A stretch of 18,450 bases of DNA from Phycisphaerales bacterium (GTDB taxonomy: Bacteria; Planctomycetota; Phycisphaerae; Sedimentisphaerales; Anaerohalosphaeraceae): positions 1-18,450 of the forward strand of contig DSDR01000301.1 in the NCBI GenBank assembly GCA_011048645.1, read 5' to 3'. The notes beneath the pieces were generated by a model that was given only the letters and a program-made list of their open reading frames with translations, made no database searches and was not told the DNA's origin. The number at the start of each line of letters is the position of its first letter. Position 1 is the stretch's first letter. This document shows positions 1 to 8,558 of the stretch, piece by piece. A program made the position numbers and the translations under genes.

Positions 1-3000
1 CAGTTCATCCGAACTGTTATACGTAAAGTCCGTATCATACAGATTCACCAGCAGCGTATCGGTGTTCGGGTCGGGGATATGATGATACGCAAACAGCGCC
101 CCGCCGCGCAGAATCGCATCGTTGGCGGCAAACGAACTGTTCCCGATGGTGATATCACTTTGGGTCTGAATCGCGCCGCCGGAGCCTTCGCTCAGATTGC
201 CGATAAATTCGCAATCGGTGATCATCGGCGTTTGGGCCGCATCAACCGCCACCGTAATGGCGCCGGCCGGCGGATCGCTTGCCTCGGTCAGACCGGGAAT
301 ATAATACAACTCCAAATTCAGGATGCTCTCTTTGCCCAATTCGGGATCATACGTCGCATTATCCTCGAAGCGGCTTCGGGTTATCGTCAGAGCAGACCCC
401 GTATCGGCATACACCGCGCCGCCCAGATTGCCCGTAAACTGACAATTGTCAATCGCCAGCGTCACGTTCGGATCGGCATAGACCGCACCGCCCCGGGTAA
501 AGTCATACGCTTCGCCTTCAATCGTATAATAGGTCAACACGAGATTGCTTGCAATCGACATATAAGCGCTGTTGTTCTCAAAAACGGTATTCTTGAGATC
601 CGCCTCTTTGGGAACACCGGGCTGTTCAGGTCTTTTGTAGCCCTGGCCGTAGAACACCGCTCCGCCGGCCACGGTCCCTTCGCTGGTCAAAAATCCCGCT
701 GCGCCGTGACGCGCCTCGATCGGCCAGTTCTGTTCATGCCACGGATCGGGATATTCATTGCCCCCGCGCGCCAAGCCGCCGCTGGAGACATACCCCAGCC
801 GTGCAAAGTTGTTTTTGAATTCATTGTCGGTAACAAGCGGGTTACAGCCCTGTTCAATATAGATGGCGCCGCCGCGCCCGTCGCCGCGCCCGTTGCCGGC
901 GTTGCCGCCCCAACTGTAACGTCCGTTGCCCACAGCGAAACCGCCGTGGCCGGGGATACCGCCCCAGCCGCCGGTGGCACGGTTATTCCTGAAAACGCAA
1001 TGCTGAATGACGGGGTTGCTGCCCTCAATGACCGCAATGGCGCCGCCGTAGCCGTTACCGGCGCCGTCGCCGCCGTGACCGCCTGACTGGCCGTCAATAT
1101 CGCCCTCAAGACCCTGCGTATTCTGCGGGTAACCGTCATTTCCATCGCCGCCGATCCCGCCGGCGACCGTACAGTTTTCAAACACGACGTGCCGGATAAT
1201 CGGCGAACTGCCGTTGGCAACCAAAATCGCGCCGCCATAACCGTTGCCCACGGCATCCAGACCCGACAGCGCACGCACAGGAGGCGGCGGATCAATCGAC
1301 GGATCCGGCGGCCAGATGCCGGTATCCAGCGCCCCGCTCAGCCCGACCGCCCCGGCCCAGAAGGCGTTGCGAATCGTAATGCCTTCAATCACGGTGTTTT
1401 CGTCTTCGCCGTTATTAAAAATAAACGCGCGTTTGCGATTGTATCGATTGCCCTGAACATCGATGACCGTATTGGCCACAATATCGGGGTCCAGCGGATT
1501 GATCGAAGTCAGTTTCAATTGCTTGCCGCCGAAGTTGATGCCTTCGGGATTGGTAATGGTATAGGGCTGTCCCGTCCGCGGCGCCAGTACAACCGTATCA
1601 CCTGACCGCGCCGCCTGGACGGCGTCCTCAATCCCCGGATACGATTCGGGCACAAACAGCCGTTTGGCAATCGCCAGCTCAAACTCGACCTGTACATTCC
1701 GCGGCCCGGACATCGTCGCTCGATTGAGCAGCTCGAACGACCTGTCATCGTCGGTTCCCACCCATTTGCGAACGCGGTACTTCTCATCATCCGGCACCGC
1801 GATCAGTCGGACATGCACACCTTGTTTGATCTCGATATGACTCGGTTCGACGCCGTCCGTCTCAATGCTCTGAGGAACGCCGTCCCGGCTGTATTCGGCA
1901 ACCAATTTACCAAAGGGATAATAATCGGCCACAATAACCGCAATATCCAGACGGAACGAATCGACCGGCGCCGCAGCGTTATAATGATATCCCAAGTCCA
2001 CAATGTCCGTGTCCGGCTCGTGGTCGGTTCGTGTGGTCACCGGGAAACCAAGCAGCGTTTCAAGCTCAGCCGCACTGCCGAGACCGCTGTTGACAGACGC
2101 GCTGTCCGGCTCAAACTGGCCGGCAGCGGTCTGGGACAGATAAAACGTCCGGGTGGTCGGATCGGCCGGGTTGGGCTGTTTGGCCTGGATAAACATCGGA
2201 TCGGCGTCCAGCAAACCGCCGGCATCAAAGACCCACGGATTCCCATACGGTTCGCCCAGATAAATCCCTTCGACGCCCTCTTCGATGTTGGTATAAGACA
2301 GTTCAAGCGTACTGGGCAGATTGTAGGCCTTCAGCGGATCGCCGACGGCCGCCTGCGGACCGAATACGGCCAGGTTGTCCCACAAAATGCTGTTTTCAAC
2401 CAGCACATAACTGGAGAACAGACCCTCCCATTCGTCCCATTCCTCGTCCCATTGGCCCGCGAAATGGTCATAACCGCAACTGATCGCACCGCCGTGCCCC
2501 ACATAATCAATCACGGTATTTTCCGTCATCGTGCAGAAGCGAAACGCCGGATCGCCGCCGTTCATCACCGCCACCGCACCGCCGCTGAGACCGGCCTCGT
2601 TTTCCACAAACAAGCAATTGGTAAAGGCCTGGACCGCATCGTCATCGCCCAAGTCATAGGCGACATAATACCAGGGTCCGAGAACAAAGGCCGCACCGCC
2701 GGCATGATCGGCGCTGTTGGCGATAAAGGTCGCATTCGTCACATTGGCCGAGGAGTTGCCGGCGTAAAATGCACCGCCCAAAGCGCCGGGGTTGGGACTG
2801 TTAATAAGCTGTTCGGCGCTGTTTTGAACGAAATCACAATTCGTTATCTGGGCATTGGAATACCACCAATACGCCCCGCCGCCGAACTCGGCCCGGTTGG
2901 CGGTAAATTGACAATCTTCAATCGTCATATCCGCCTCCACCGCGGCCAGACCGCCGCCGTATTCAGCCATATTGCTGGTAAAGGAACTTCGGAAGATCTG

Positions 3001-6000
3001 TACCTCAGGATAACGCCACCTCAACGCCCCCTCGATGTCAATGTTAATGGCGCCGCCGGCGCTGGTCAGCGCCGTTGTTGTAACAGCCGGCCCGGCCCGA
3101 TTGCCGGTAAAGACGCTGTCGGTAACCGTCAGGGGACCCAGCGGACCGGTATAAGACGGCAAATAATTGATGGCGCCGCCGTCCCCGCCGCCGACGGCTC
3201 TGTTATACAGAAACGTGCATCGGAAGACATCCAAAAAAGTCGTACCATACGCATGGATAGCGCCGCCGGCGCCGCCGCCCATGCCGTCGCCGCGGCTTTC
3301 GCCGCCGGCCTGGTTGCCTTCAAACAGCGTATCTCCAAACGTCATCGACGAGCCGCTGAAGAACACACAGACAGCGCCGCCGTGGTCGCCTTCAGACTGG
3401 TTATCCAGAAATGCACTATCCAACACAGTCAAGTTGACATTATCGTAAAGGAATATCGCCCCGCCCATCGATCGGTTGAATCGCGTCGGAATAAGACCTC
3501 CGCCGGAAGCGCCGTTGTCGCCGGACTGGCCGTTTTGGCCGGCTGCACCGCCGGAACCACCAGCGCCGCCGGGATCGCCGGGGCCGCCGGAGCCGCCATT
3601 GCCGCCGTTGCCGCCCTCATTCGCCCCGGCGCCGCCATTGCCGCCGGCCCCGCCAGCGCCGACCGCATTCCCGTCGCCGGCATTGCCGCCTGTACCGCCG
3701 TTGCCGCCGTCGCCGCCATTGCCGCCGTTTTCACCGCCGTCGCCGCCGTTGCCGCCGGCCCCGCCGTCATAGCTGAAGGACTCGACCAAATCGGAAGACA
3801 GATTATTTTCAAATCTGCATCCGGTAATGGAAATTCGACAATCAAACTCCAGCACAATGGCGCCGCCGATAGCGCCGTCCATGGTAATTCCTTTTCCAAA
3901 ACCATTCAGGCCGCCGTCGCCGCCGTCGCCGCCGCGACCGCCGTCGCCGCCCTGACCGTCAGGGCCATCTTCACCATCCGGAGCATCTCCGCCGCCGGAG
4001 CCGCCCGAACCGCCGGCCCCGCTGGCGCCGCCGTTACCGCCGTTACCGCCGGCCCCGGCCACATTCCCCAAGCCGGTGATGGCTGTGTTGCCGACAAAGA
4101 CGCTGTCTTCCACGTCGGGCAGACACGAACTTTCAAAGAAAACTGCACCCGCCGCCGCAGCGCCGCCCCAGCCGCCGTCGCCGCCGCGTCCGCCGTCGCC
4201 GCCCCGACCGCCGTTACCACCGGCCCCGCCGGGACCGCCGGCCCCGCCGGCGCTCAAACTGGTATCCGGAAGATCAAACCATTCATCAAAACCTTCCGGC
4301 AATTCGATGTCATCCGACGGATCGCCGCCGTCGCCGCCGTCGCCGCCGTCTGAACCGTCCCCGCCAGCGCCGCCGTTGCCGCCGTTACCGCCGGCGCCGG
4401 CGTCGCCGCCTATGGCAAAACAGTTTTCAACAGTCACTTTTCGGATCAGCGGGGAGCTGCCGGCCTCGAAATACATCGCACCGCCCAGCCCGATGCCGCC
4501 GTCGCCGCCGCGTTCGCCGTCTTGGCCCCGCTGGCCGTCCCCGCCATCCTGACCGGCGCCGCCCGCCTGGCCGCTGTCGCCACCGGCGCCTTTTACGGCA
4601 TAATATGTCTCGGATAAAACCAGACCACCATAACGAACTTCGACGGTCACTTCCTGCGTCCCGTTGTTCAGCACACGACACAACACCGGACTATCCGGAT
4701 CGTCCACAATCGTCGCATTAATCACACTCTCTTGGCGCGTCAAAATAACCGTTCGACTCAAAGCCCGGCCATGGTAGAACGAACCGGTTACAATGATCTC
4801 GCCCACAGGCGTCCATGCCTCTTCAGGAAGCCACGGATCCGACGACTGGAGAAAGATCAGCCCTTGGTCTGATTCGACCGAACCAACAAACGGCATCCCG
4901 TCGTATTCATTCACGACGCGCAGCGCCGCCCCCCAGGTTTGCCCCCCGTCGTCGCTGACCCGCATATACAAACAGCCTTCGGCATACGTCTCAAGCCAAT
5001 TGGTCTGGCCATCCACACTAAACTGAACCGTTCCGGCCGCCAGTTCCGCCGGATCGCTCCAGCCCGCCGCATCGGCAAAGGAACCATCGCCGGCTTTCAG
5101 GGCTGACATATACCACAGCGGTTCCGTACCTTCCGGCGGAGCGTCAAACCAATCATTCGGATCATCGCCGCTGCCGATCACATCAGGCCAATCGGGCGTG
5201 GGCGGCATCGTTTCAGCCCGCTTGAAAACATATTCCGTGTAAGTCGGCAAATCGGTTATGTCCGCCACGAAAATCTCGTCCAGCACATCGCCGTCAGGAC
5301 CTTCGCGCAGCGTAATTTCAAGCATCGAATCAATATCATCTGCCGTCAGGTCAACCGTATAACCCAACTCGGTTCCGTCAGGCAGATACATCATGATCGG
5401 ACCGCCTAAAAGAACCGTATCAATTCCCGCCACCGCTATACGCGCTTCAAGCGTCAGCACATCACTCGTATTTCGAATCGCCGTGCCGTTAACCGGCAAG
5501 ATGTAAAACACAATATCCGGCGACCCCTCAGCGCCGTCGGCGCCGTCGGCGCCGTCCTCTTGGGCGCTTGCACCGTTTGCGCCATTATTGCCGTTGCGTC
5601 CGTCGCGTCCGTCCTGCCCCTGAGCGAAGCTATCCCGAATAACGCAATTGGCAATGGTCGGTGAAGCGCCGTTCTGCGCCAGGATGGCGCCGCCGAAAGC
5701 ATCCAGACCATTCGGATCGCCCCCCTGCGGCGGCGCGGTTTTCGGACCATTGACCGCGTACGCATTTTGAATGGTAAAGCCGCTGACAACCGTATCCCGA
5801 CCTTCCGCCGGGTACAGCTCGAGGTCAACCCCAAAATGGAACGCCCGGCGCGGACTATGATCTGCGCTTTCCTGAACACCCTGCGGATCAATGATGGTTG
5901 CAGCCACAATAGCCGGATTGTCCGGATTTTCACTGCGCAATGTAATCGCCTTGCCGTAAAAGACCAGGTTGCGGTTGCCGCCGCCGGTATATACACCCGG

Positions 6001-8097
6001 CTTGACCACAACGGTGTCGCCGTCGTTGGCCGCATCAATCGCCGCTTGAATGGTTGTAAACGGATACGGCACTTCCAGCGTTCGCGGAGGAGGGCCGACA
6101 ATAACGGCCTTGGCCGGCGCAGCGACGGTTTCATAATCGGCGTCCGTCCGTCCGTCATTTAAGTCGCGCTCATATTTCTGGCGCACCTTCGCCTCGAACA
6201 CATACCGAAAACCGAGTTCCAGCGGCTGATTAACAGTCACATTATGGATTGTATCATCCGTCCATCCGCTCGGCGTGGTCGTGCCCAGCTCAAGGATGCG
6301 TTCCGGGAAATTGGGATCATTGTAATAGGGGTTCGTGGTAGCGACGCACTCGAATCGATATTCCACATCGTTTTCATCGTAGGCCGGCTCCACTTCCATC
6401 ATAATCCTCAACGTGGCGCCCATCCGTCTCGGCACGGCCTTCCATCGCGAGGGACTCGGCGCCGGAATCAGCGTATCCACCACCGCCGCGGTTTCCGCCT
6501 CCACCGCCTCCGACCAGTGGCCGGTATTCTTGTTTTGCGATTGATCCTGGTAACGAACACGGAAGGTATAGGTCTGCCCCTCGGCGGCATTCCAGACCTG
6601 GTACAACGGACTGGCCTGCCAGCCGCTGCTGAGCGAATCATCTTCCAGACACTGAAACTCGTACAGCGCTCCGGAGATGTCCGTCGCCTTTGCGGCCCGC
6701 ATCACGAGGTGGTTCAAACCCGTGGCCGTCGGCTCAATATCCCATTGAGCCGGATTCGGCGTCGGCGGAACACGGTCGTCCGCTCGCGCGGCCTGCACCG
6801 CCTGGTACAGATTCAAACGACCGCTGGTGACGCTCAAATCTTTCAGTGCGTCAACGGTATCGACGGTGGACATCAGGATATGTTTGACTTCCTGATACGC
6901 CAGGTGCGGATTCTCCGACAACACCAGCGCCGCAGCGCCGGCCACATACGGCGAAGCCATCGAGGTCCCTGAAATGGAACCATAGCCTTCATTGGGAAAA
7001 GTACTCAGTATGTTTTGTCCCGGCGCTGCAAGATCCACCGTGACCTTGCCCCAGTTTGAAAACAGGGCGCGCTGGTCATTGTGATCGGTGGCCATCACCG
7101 AAATGACGTTGGGCAATCGAAAACTTTGAGGCGAACCGAATACGATATCATTATTGCTCGATTCATTTCCGGCCGCCATCACAAACAGCACCCCGGCATC
7201 CTTGGCCGCCTCAAGCGTATCGCGCAGCGAGTTGACCTGTTCGGGCATCAGATAATTCTGAAATCCCCACGAGGCATTGATAATATGCGCTCCGTTCAAG
7301 ACCGCATACTGAATCCCTTCGATCGCGCCTGACAGAGCGCCCTGAATGATGCCGCCGCCTTGCCAGAATACTTTACACGCCATCAACTGGACCTGCCAGC
7401 ACACACCGGCCACACCCACCGCATTGTTGCCGACCGCGCCGATGGTACCGGCGACATGGGTACCGTGATAGTGGTCGTCCATCGGATCGGATACGTCCCA
7501 ATAGAAATCATACCCGTAAATATCGTCAACATAACCGTTTCCGTCGTCATCCACGCCGGCGATGCCGTATAACTCCGCCTTGTTGACCCACATATTGGGC
7601 GCCAGGTCGGGATGCGTATAATCAATGCCGGTATCCGTAACTGCCACAATGATGTCGCGGCTGCCGGTATTCAAGTCCCACGCCGGAACCGCGCTGATGT
7701 CGGCGCCGGGCGTGCCGCCCGTCTGTCCGGTATTCTGCATCCCCCACAACTCCTCAAACAGAGGGTCATTGGGAACATAAGCGGGATAGAGCATATAGTC
7801 CGGATCCGCGTAGCGCACCCCGATGGCAGCCTGAAATCGGCTGCGCGCCGCGGCGACATCGTCGCCGGCGGACAGCTTGACCAATCCAAGACCGGGAACC
7901 ATCGGATACATCTTTTCGATGGTTCCGCCGCCGGCGGCCTGAACAACCATCTGACGTGCCATATTCGCTTCCGGCGTAGTGCCTGTCTCACTGAACCGCA
8001 CCAGCAGATAACCCTCGCGATACGCAGACTCCTGAGCGAACGAAAAACCGCAAATGAGGATAAATAATACCAGCCCCGCCAAAAACGTGTGTCTCAT
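1..8097 (-). CDS. Giant secreted S8 (subtilisin-like) peptidase fused to Gly-rich right-handed beta-helix modules, 3' partial
   Basis: The frame is open for 2,699 codons and has no stop before the left edge, so the C-terminus is missing. ATG 8097 was chosen because GGAGG (8103-8107) lies 5 nt upstream and a signal peptide follows at once (hydrophobic residues 5-20, probable cut after FSFA, residue 21); in-frame ATGs at 8130 and 8133 lack such a site. Residues about 25-120 resemble a subtilase propeptide. The S8 domain has Asp155 (DTGID), His211 (HGTHVAG), oxyanion Asn311 (AAGNES) and Ser379 (GTSMASP). Residues about 440-675 look FnIII-like. A DUF1565-type beta-helix opens near 680 (IQAAIDAANDGDTVVV), is broken by Gly-rich tracts and by a non-repetitive domain at about 870-1165, and ends in a choice-of-anchor-Q-like segment (about 1900-2040). 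A second helix opens near 2145. It is likely a surface or secreted protease/adhesin; family assignment is firm, substrate and anchoring are unknown. Confidence 0.93.
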   Translation of the reverse strand, partial: MRHTFLAGLVLFILICGFSFAQESAYREGYLLVRFSETGTTPEANMARQMVVQAAGGGTIEKMYPMVPGLGLVKLSAGDDVAAARSRFQAAIGVRYADPDYMLYPAYVPNDPLFEELWGMQNTGQTGGTPGADISAVPAWDLNTGSRDIIVAVTDTGIDYTHPDLAPNMWVNKAELYGIAGVDDDGNGYVDDIYGYDFYWDVSDPMDDHYHGTHVAGTIGAVGNNAVGVAGVCWQVQLMACKVFWQGGGIIQGALSGAIEGIQYAVLNGAHIINASWGFQNYLMPEQVNSLRDTLEAAKDAGVLFVMAAGNESSNNDIVFGSPQSFRLPNVISVMATDHNDQRALFSNWGKVTVDLAAPGQNILSTFPNEGYGSISGTSMASPYVAGAAALVLSENPHLAYQEVKHILMSTVDTVDALKDLSVTSGRLNLYQAVQAARADDRVPPTPNPAQWDIEPTATGLNHLVMRAAKATDISGALYEFQCLEDDSLSSGWQASPLYQVWNAAEGQTYTFRVRYQDQSQNKNTGHWSEAVEAETAAVVDTLIPAPSPSRWKAVPRRMGATLRIMMEVEPAYDENDVEYRFECVATTNPYYNDPNFPERILELGTTTPSGWTDDTIHNVTVNQPLELGFRYVFEAKVRQKYERDLNDGRTDADYETVAAPAKAVIVGPPPRTLEVPYPFTTIQAAIDAANDGDTVVVKPGVYTGGGNRNLVFYGKAITLRSENPDNPAIVAATIIDPQGVQESADHSPRRAFHFGVDLELYPAEGRDTVVSGFTIQNAYAVNGPKTAPPQGGDPNGLDAFGGAILAQNGASPTIANCVIRDSFAQGQDGRDGRNGNNGANGASAQEDGADGADGAEGSPDIVFYILPVNGTAIRNTSDVLTLEARIAVAGIDTVLLGGPIMMYLPDGTELGYTVDLTADDIDSMLEITLREGPDGDVLDEIFVADITDLPTYTEYVFKRAETMPPTPDWPDVIGSGDDPNDWFDAPPEGTEPLWYMSALKAGDGSFADAAGWSDPAELAAGTVQFSVDGQTNWLETYAEGCLYMRVSDDGGQTWGAALRVVNEYDGMPFVGSVESDQGLIFLQSSDPWLPEEAWTPVGEIIVTGSFYHGRALSRTVILTRQESVINATIVDDPDSPVLCRVLNNGTQEVTVEVRYGGLVLSETYYAVKGAGGDSGQAGGAGQDGGDGQRGQDGERGGDGGIGLGGAMYFEAGSSPLIRKVTVENCFAIGGDAGAGGNGGNGGAGGDGSDGGDGGDGGDPSDDIELPEGFDEWFDLPDTSLSAGGAGGPGGAGGNGGRGGDGGRGGDGGWGGAAAAGAVFFESSCLPDVEDSVFVGNTAITGLGNVAGAGGNGGNGGASGAGGSGGSGGGDAPDGEDGPDGQGGDGGRGGDGGDGGLNGFGKGITMDGAIGGAIVLEFDCRISITGCRFENNLSSDLVESFSYDGGAGGNGGDGGENGGNGGDGGNGGTGGNAGDGNAVGAGGAGGNGGAGANEGGNGGNGGSGGPGDPGGAGGSGGAAGQNGQSGDNGASGGGLIPTRFNRSMGGAIFLYDNVNLTVLDSAFLDNQSEGDHGGAVCVFFSGSSMTFGDTLFEGNQAGGESRGDGMGGGAGGAIHAYGTTFLDVFRCTFLYNRAVGGGDGGAINYLPSYTGPLGPLTVTDSVFTGNRAGPAVTTTALTSAGGAINIDIEGALRWRYPEVQIFRSSFTSNMAEYGGGLAAVEADMTIEDCQFTANRAEFGGGAYWWYSNAQITNCDFVQNSAEQLINSPNPGALGGAFYAGNSSANVTNATFIANSADHAGGAAFVLGPWYYVAYDLGDDDAVQAFTNCLFVENEAGLSGGAVAVMNGGDPAFRFCTMTENTVIDYVGHGGAISCGYDHFAGQWDEEWDEWEGLFSSYVLVENSILWDNLAVFGPQAAVGDPLKAYNLPSTLELSYTNIEEGVEGIYLGEPYGNPWVFDAGGLLDADPMFIQAKQPNPADPTTRTFYLSQTAAGQFEPDSASVNSGLGSAAELETLLGFPVTTRTDHEPDTDIVDLGYHYNAAAPVDSFRLDIAVIVADYYPFGKLVAEYSRDGVPQSIETDGVEPSHIEIKQGVHVRLIAVPDDEKYRVRKWVGTDDDRSFELLNRATMSGPRNVQVEFELAIAKRLFVPESYPGIEDAVQAARSGDTVVLAPRTGQPYTITNPEGINFGGKQLKLTSINPLDPDIVANTVIDVQGNRYNRKRAFIFNNGEDENTVIEGITIRNAFWAGAVGLSGALDTGIWPPDPSIDPPPPVRALSGLDAVGNGYGGAILVANGSSPIIRHVVFENCTVAGGIGGDGNDGYPQNTQGLEGDIDGQSGGHGGDGAGNGYGGAIAVIEGSNPVIQHCVFRNNRATGGWGGIPGHGGFAVGNGRYSWGGNAGNGRGDGRGGAIYIEQGCNPLVTDNEFKNNFARLGYVSSGGLARGGNEYPDPWHEQNWPIEARHGAAGFLTSEGTVAGGAVFYGQGYKRPEQPGVPKEADLKNTVFENNSAYMSIASNLVLTYYTIEGEAYDFTRGGAVYADPNVTLAIDNCQFTGNLGGAVYADTGSALTITRSRFEDNATYDPELGKESILNLELYYIPGLTEASDPPAGAITVAVDAAQTPMITDCEFIGNLSEGSGGAIQTQSDITIGNSSFAANDAILRGGALFAYHHIPDPNTDTLLVNLYDTDFTYNSSDEL
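885..1170 (-). repeat. Gly-rich insert pair in the second beta-helix module
   Basis: Within the giant peptidase this stretch encodes two Gly-rich segments (such as GGIGGDGNDG and GGHGGDGAGNGYGG, then GGWGGIPGHGG and GGNAGNGRGDGRGG), each followed by a beta-helix strand beginning GGAI. They are less regular than the tracts at 3500-4590. Confidence 0.7.
3500..3768 (-). repeat. Longest GGX tract (about 90 residues) in the giant peptidase
   Basis: The minus-strand frame encodes an almost uninterrupted run of Gly-Gly-X triplets with X mostly Asn, Asp, Ala or Ser (for example DGGAGGNGGDGGENGGNGG). In the DNA it shows as plus-strand gcc-gcc-gtt/gtc triplets. It follows a beta-helix rung with the FENNLSSD pattern and precedes the next rung (RSMGGAIFL). 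It is coding, not an intergenic repeat. Confidence 0.85.
3904..4074 (-). repeat. GGX/collagen-like tract
   Basis: It encodes AGAGGNGGNGG, then SGGSGGG, an acidic part (DAPDGEDGPDG) and GGRGGDGGDGG. It lies between two beta-helix rungs of the giant peptidase, directly after the sequence VFVGNTAITG. Confidence 0.8.
4156..4257 (-). repeat. GGX tract
   Basis: It encodes SAGGAGGPGGAGGNGGRGGD and further GGR/GGD triplets ending in WGGAAAAGAVFFE, where the next beta-helix strand starts. Confidence 0.8.
4321..4416 (-). repeat. GGX tract with an acidic end
   Basis: It encodes AIGGDAGAGGNGGNGGAGG followed by three GGD units, then the acidic PSDDIELPEGFDEWFD. Only the short acidic segment separates it from the tract at 4156-4257. 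Confidence 0.8.
4498..4593 (-). repeat. Mixed GGX and collagen-like G-X-Y tract
   Basis: It encodes GAGGDSGQAGGAGQDGGDG followed by QRGQDGERGGDGG, so true collagen-like G-X-Y triplets occur beside GGX triplets. The next strand is GLGGAMYFE. Confidence 0.8.
5524..5631 (-). repeat. Collagen-like G-X-Y tract
   Basis: It encodes GQDGRDGRNGNNGANGAS and GADGADGAEG. It lies between the first beta-helix rungs and the non-repetitive insert domain of the giant peptidase, and is closer to collagen-like G-X-Y than to GGX. Confidence 0.8.
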
Positions 8098-8210
8098 GAC
8101 ACCCTCCGAAAAAAAAGTTCCGTTTTTCATCATCGTTTCATCCTGATAAGTTAAAGGGTATTCGCCGTTAAAAACAGTCGCCTGCACGCACGGCGCAACA
8201 GGCTTGCACG

Positions 8211-8235
8211 TTCGATAATCCTTTACCTTATCGGA
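8211..8235 (-). other. Small hairpin in the peptidase leader
   Basis: CGATAA (8213-8218) pairs with TTATCG (8228-8233) around a 9-nt loop, and the stem extends by one G-U and one A-T pair to about 8 bp. It lies some 20 nt inside the predicted transcript start, too far from the start codon to block the ribosome site directly. No known riboswitch class was recognised. Confidence 0.3.
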
Positions 8236-8261
8236 TAGTGGCATTCGTGAGTTTAGCTACT

Positions 8262-8290
8262 TGTATAGCAGAAATACGCTGCGATGTCAA
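8262..8290 (-). promoter_or_regulatory. Putative sigma70-type promoter of the giant peptidase
   Basis: Read on the minus strand there is a perfect TTGACA (8285-8290), a 17-nt spacer and TATACA (8262-8267, 4 of 6 matches to TATAAT). Transcription would start near 8255 and leave a leader of about 155 nt before ATG 8097. The -35 region lies in an 11-mer that recurs exactly at 16200-16210. Confidence 0.5.
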
Positions 8291-8458
8291 CCCCGCAAAG
8301 ATGCGTTACACGCCCACTCTGTTGAACCAGCATTTTATGGGACCAGAAAAACCCGTGGCCGCATTTCCATAAAACGTCCGATAGACTCGTCCCTGACAGC
8401 TTTATTATAGTAGATTTTCCCCCGAAACATAAAAAAAACAGGATTTTTTCAAAAAAAT

Positions 8459-8488
8459 TTGAAATTATTGCGCCACTGCGTGTAAAAT
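8459..8488 (+). promoter_or_regulatory. Putative promoter of aroA
   Basis: TTGAAA (8459-8464), an 18-nt spacer and TAAAAT (8483-8488, 5 of 6 to the -10 consensus) follow an A/T-rich block. Transcription would begin near 8495. This argues against the upstream in-frame ATG at 8487, which overlaps the -10 box, and for the start at 8559. Confidence 0.5.
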
Positions 8489-8558
8489 GCGGCGTTTGTC
8501 GGACTGCCGAGTAATCTGTTCTGTTCCCTTTAAACAACACATTTTGAATACCCGACGT

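Larger units (their letters stand above)
8098..8558. other. Divergent intergenic region between the giant peptidase and aroA
   Basis: No convincing gene lies here. On the minus strand it holds a promoter candidate and a leader of roughly 155 nt with a small hairpin, ending at the GGAGG of the peptidase. On the plus side it holds an A/T-rich block (about 8430-8465, runs of A and T that could act as an UP element) and a promoter candidate for aroA. The minus-strand frame at 8253-8540 overlaps both promoter candidates and resembles no known protein. Confidence 0.7.

Noticed and set aside
3500..3768. RTX calcium-binding repeats
   Set aside because: GGNGGD resembles part of the nonapeptide, but the x-L-x hydrophobic position and the 9-residue period are missing.
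3429..4220. Two abutting Ala/Met-rich minus-strand frames (3429-3905, 3906-4220)
   Set aside because: They are out-of-frame readings of the GGX-coding DNA; the in-frame protein is clearly the beta-helix.
1813..4353. Long plus-strand open frame (846 codons, Ala-rich) and others in the same register (79-1086, 1189-1605, 6244-6972)
   Set aside because: They are exactly antisense and codon-aligned to the giant minus-strand peptidase. The opposite frame stays open because the gene's codon use avoids complementary stops, and the products have no domain or signal sequence.
3500..4593. CRISPR-like or microsatellite array
   Set aside because: The periodicity is 3 nt and follows Gly codons in frame; there are no constant repeats with unique spacers.
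8141..8235. Riboswitch in the leader of the giant peptidase
   Set aside because: Compared with the c-di-GMP class I pattern from memory; only short stems and no conserved core were found.
8253..8540. Minus-strand 95-codon frame in the divergent intergenic region
   Set aside because: It covers both promoter candidates and A/T-rich runs, and shows no ribosome site or recognisable protein pattern.
8487..8558. Upstream ATG start for aroA
   Set aside because: It overlaps the -10 candidate, and the 24 extra residues do not resemble an AroA N-terminus.
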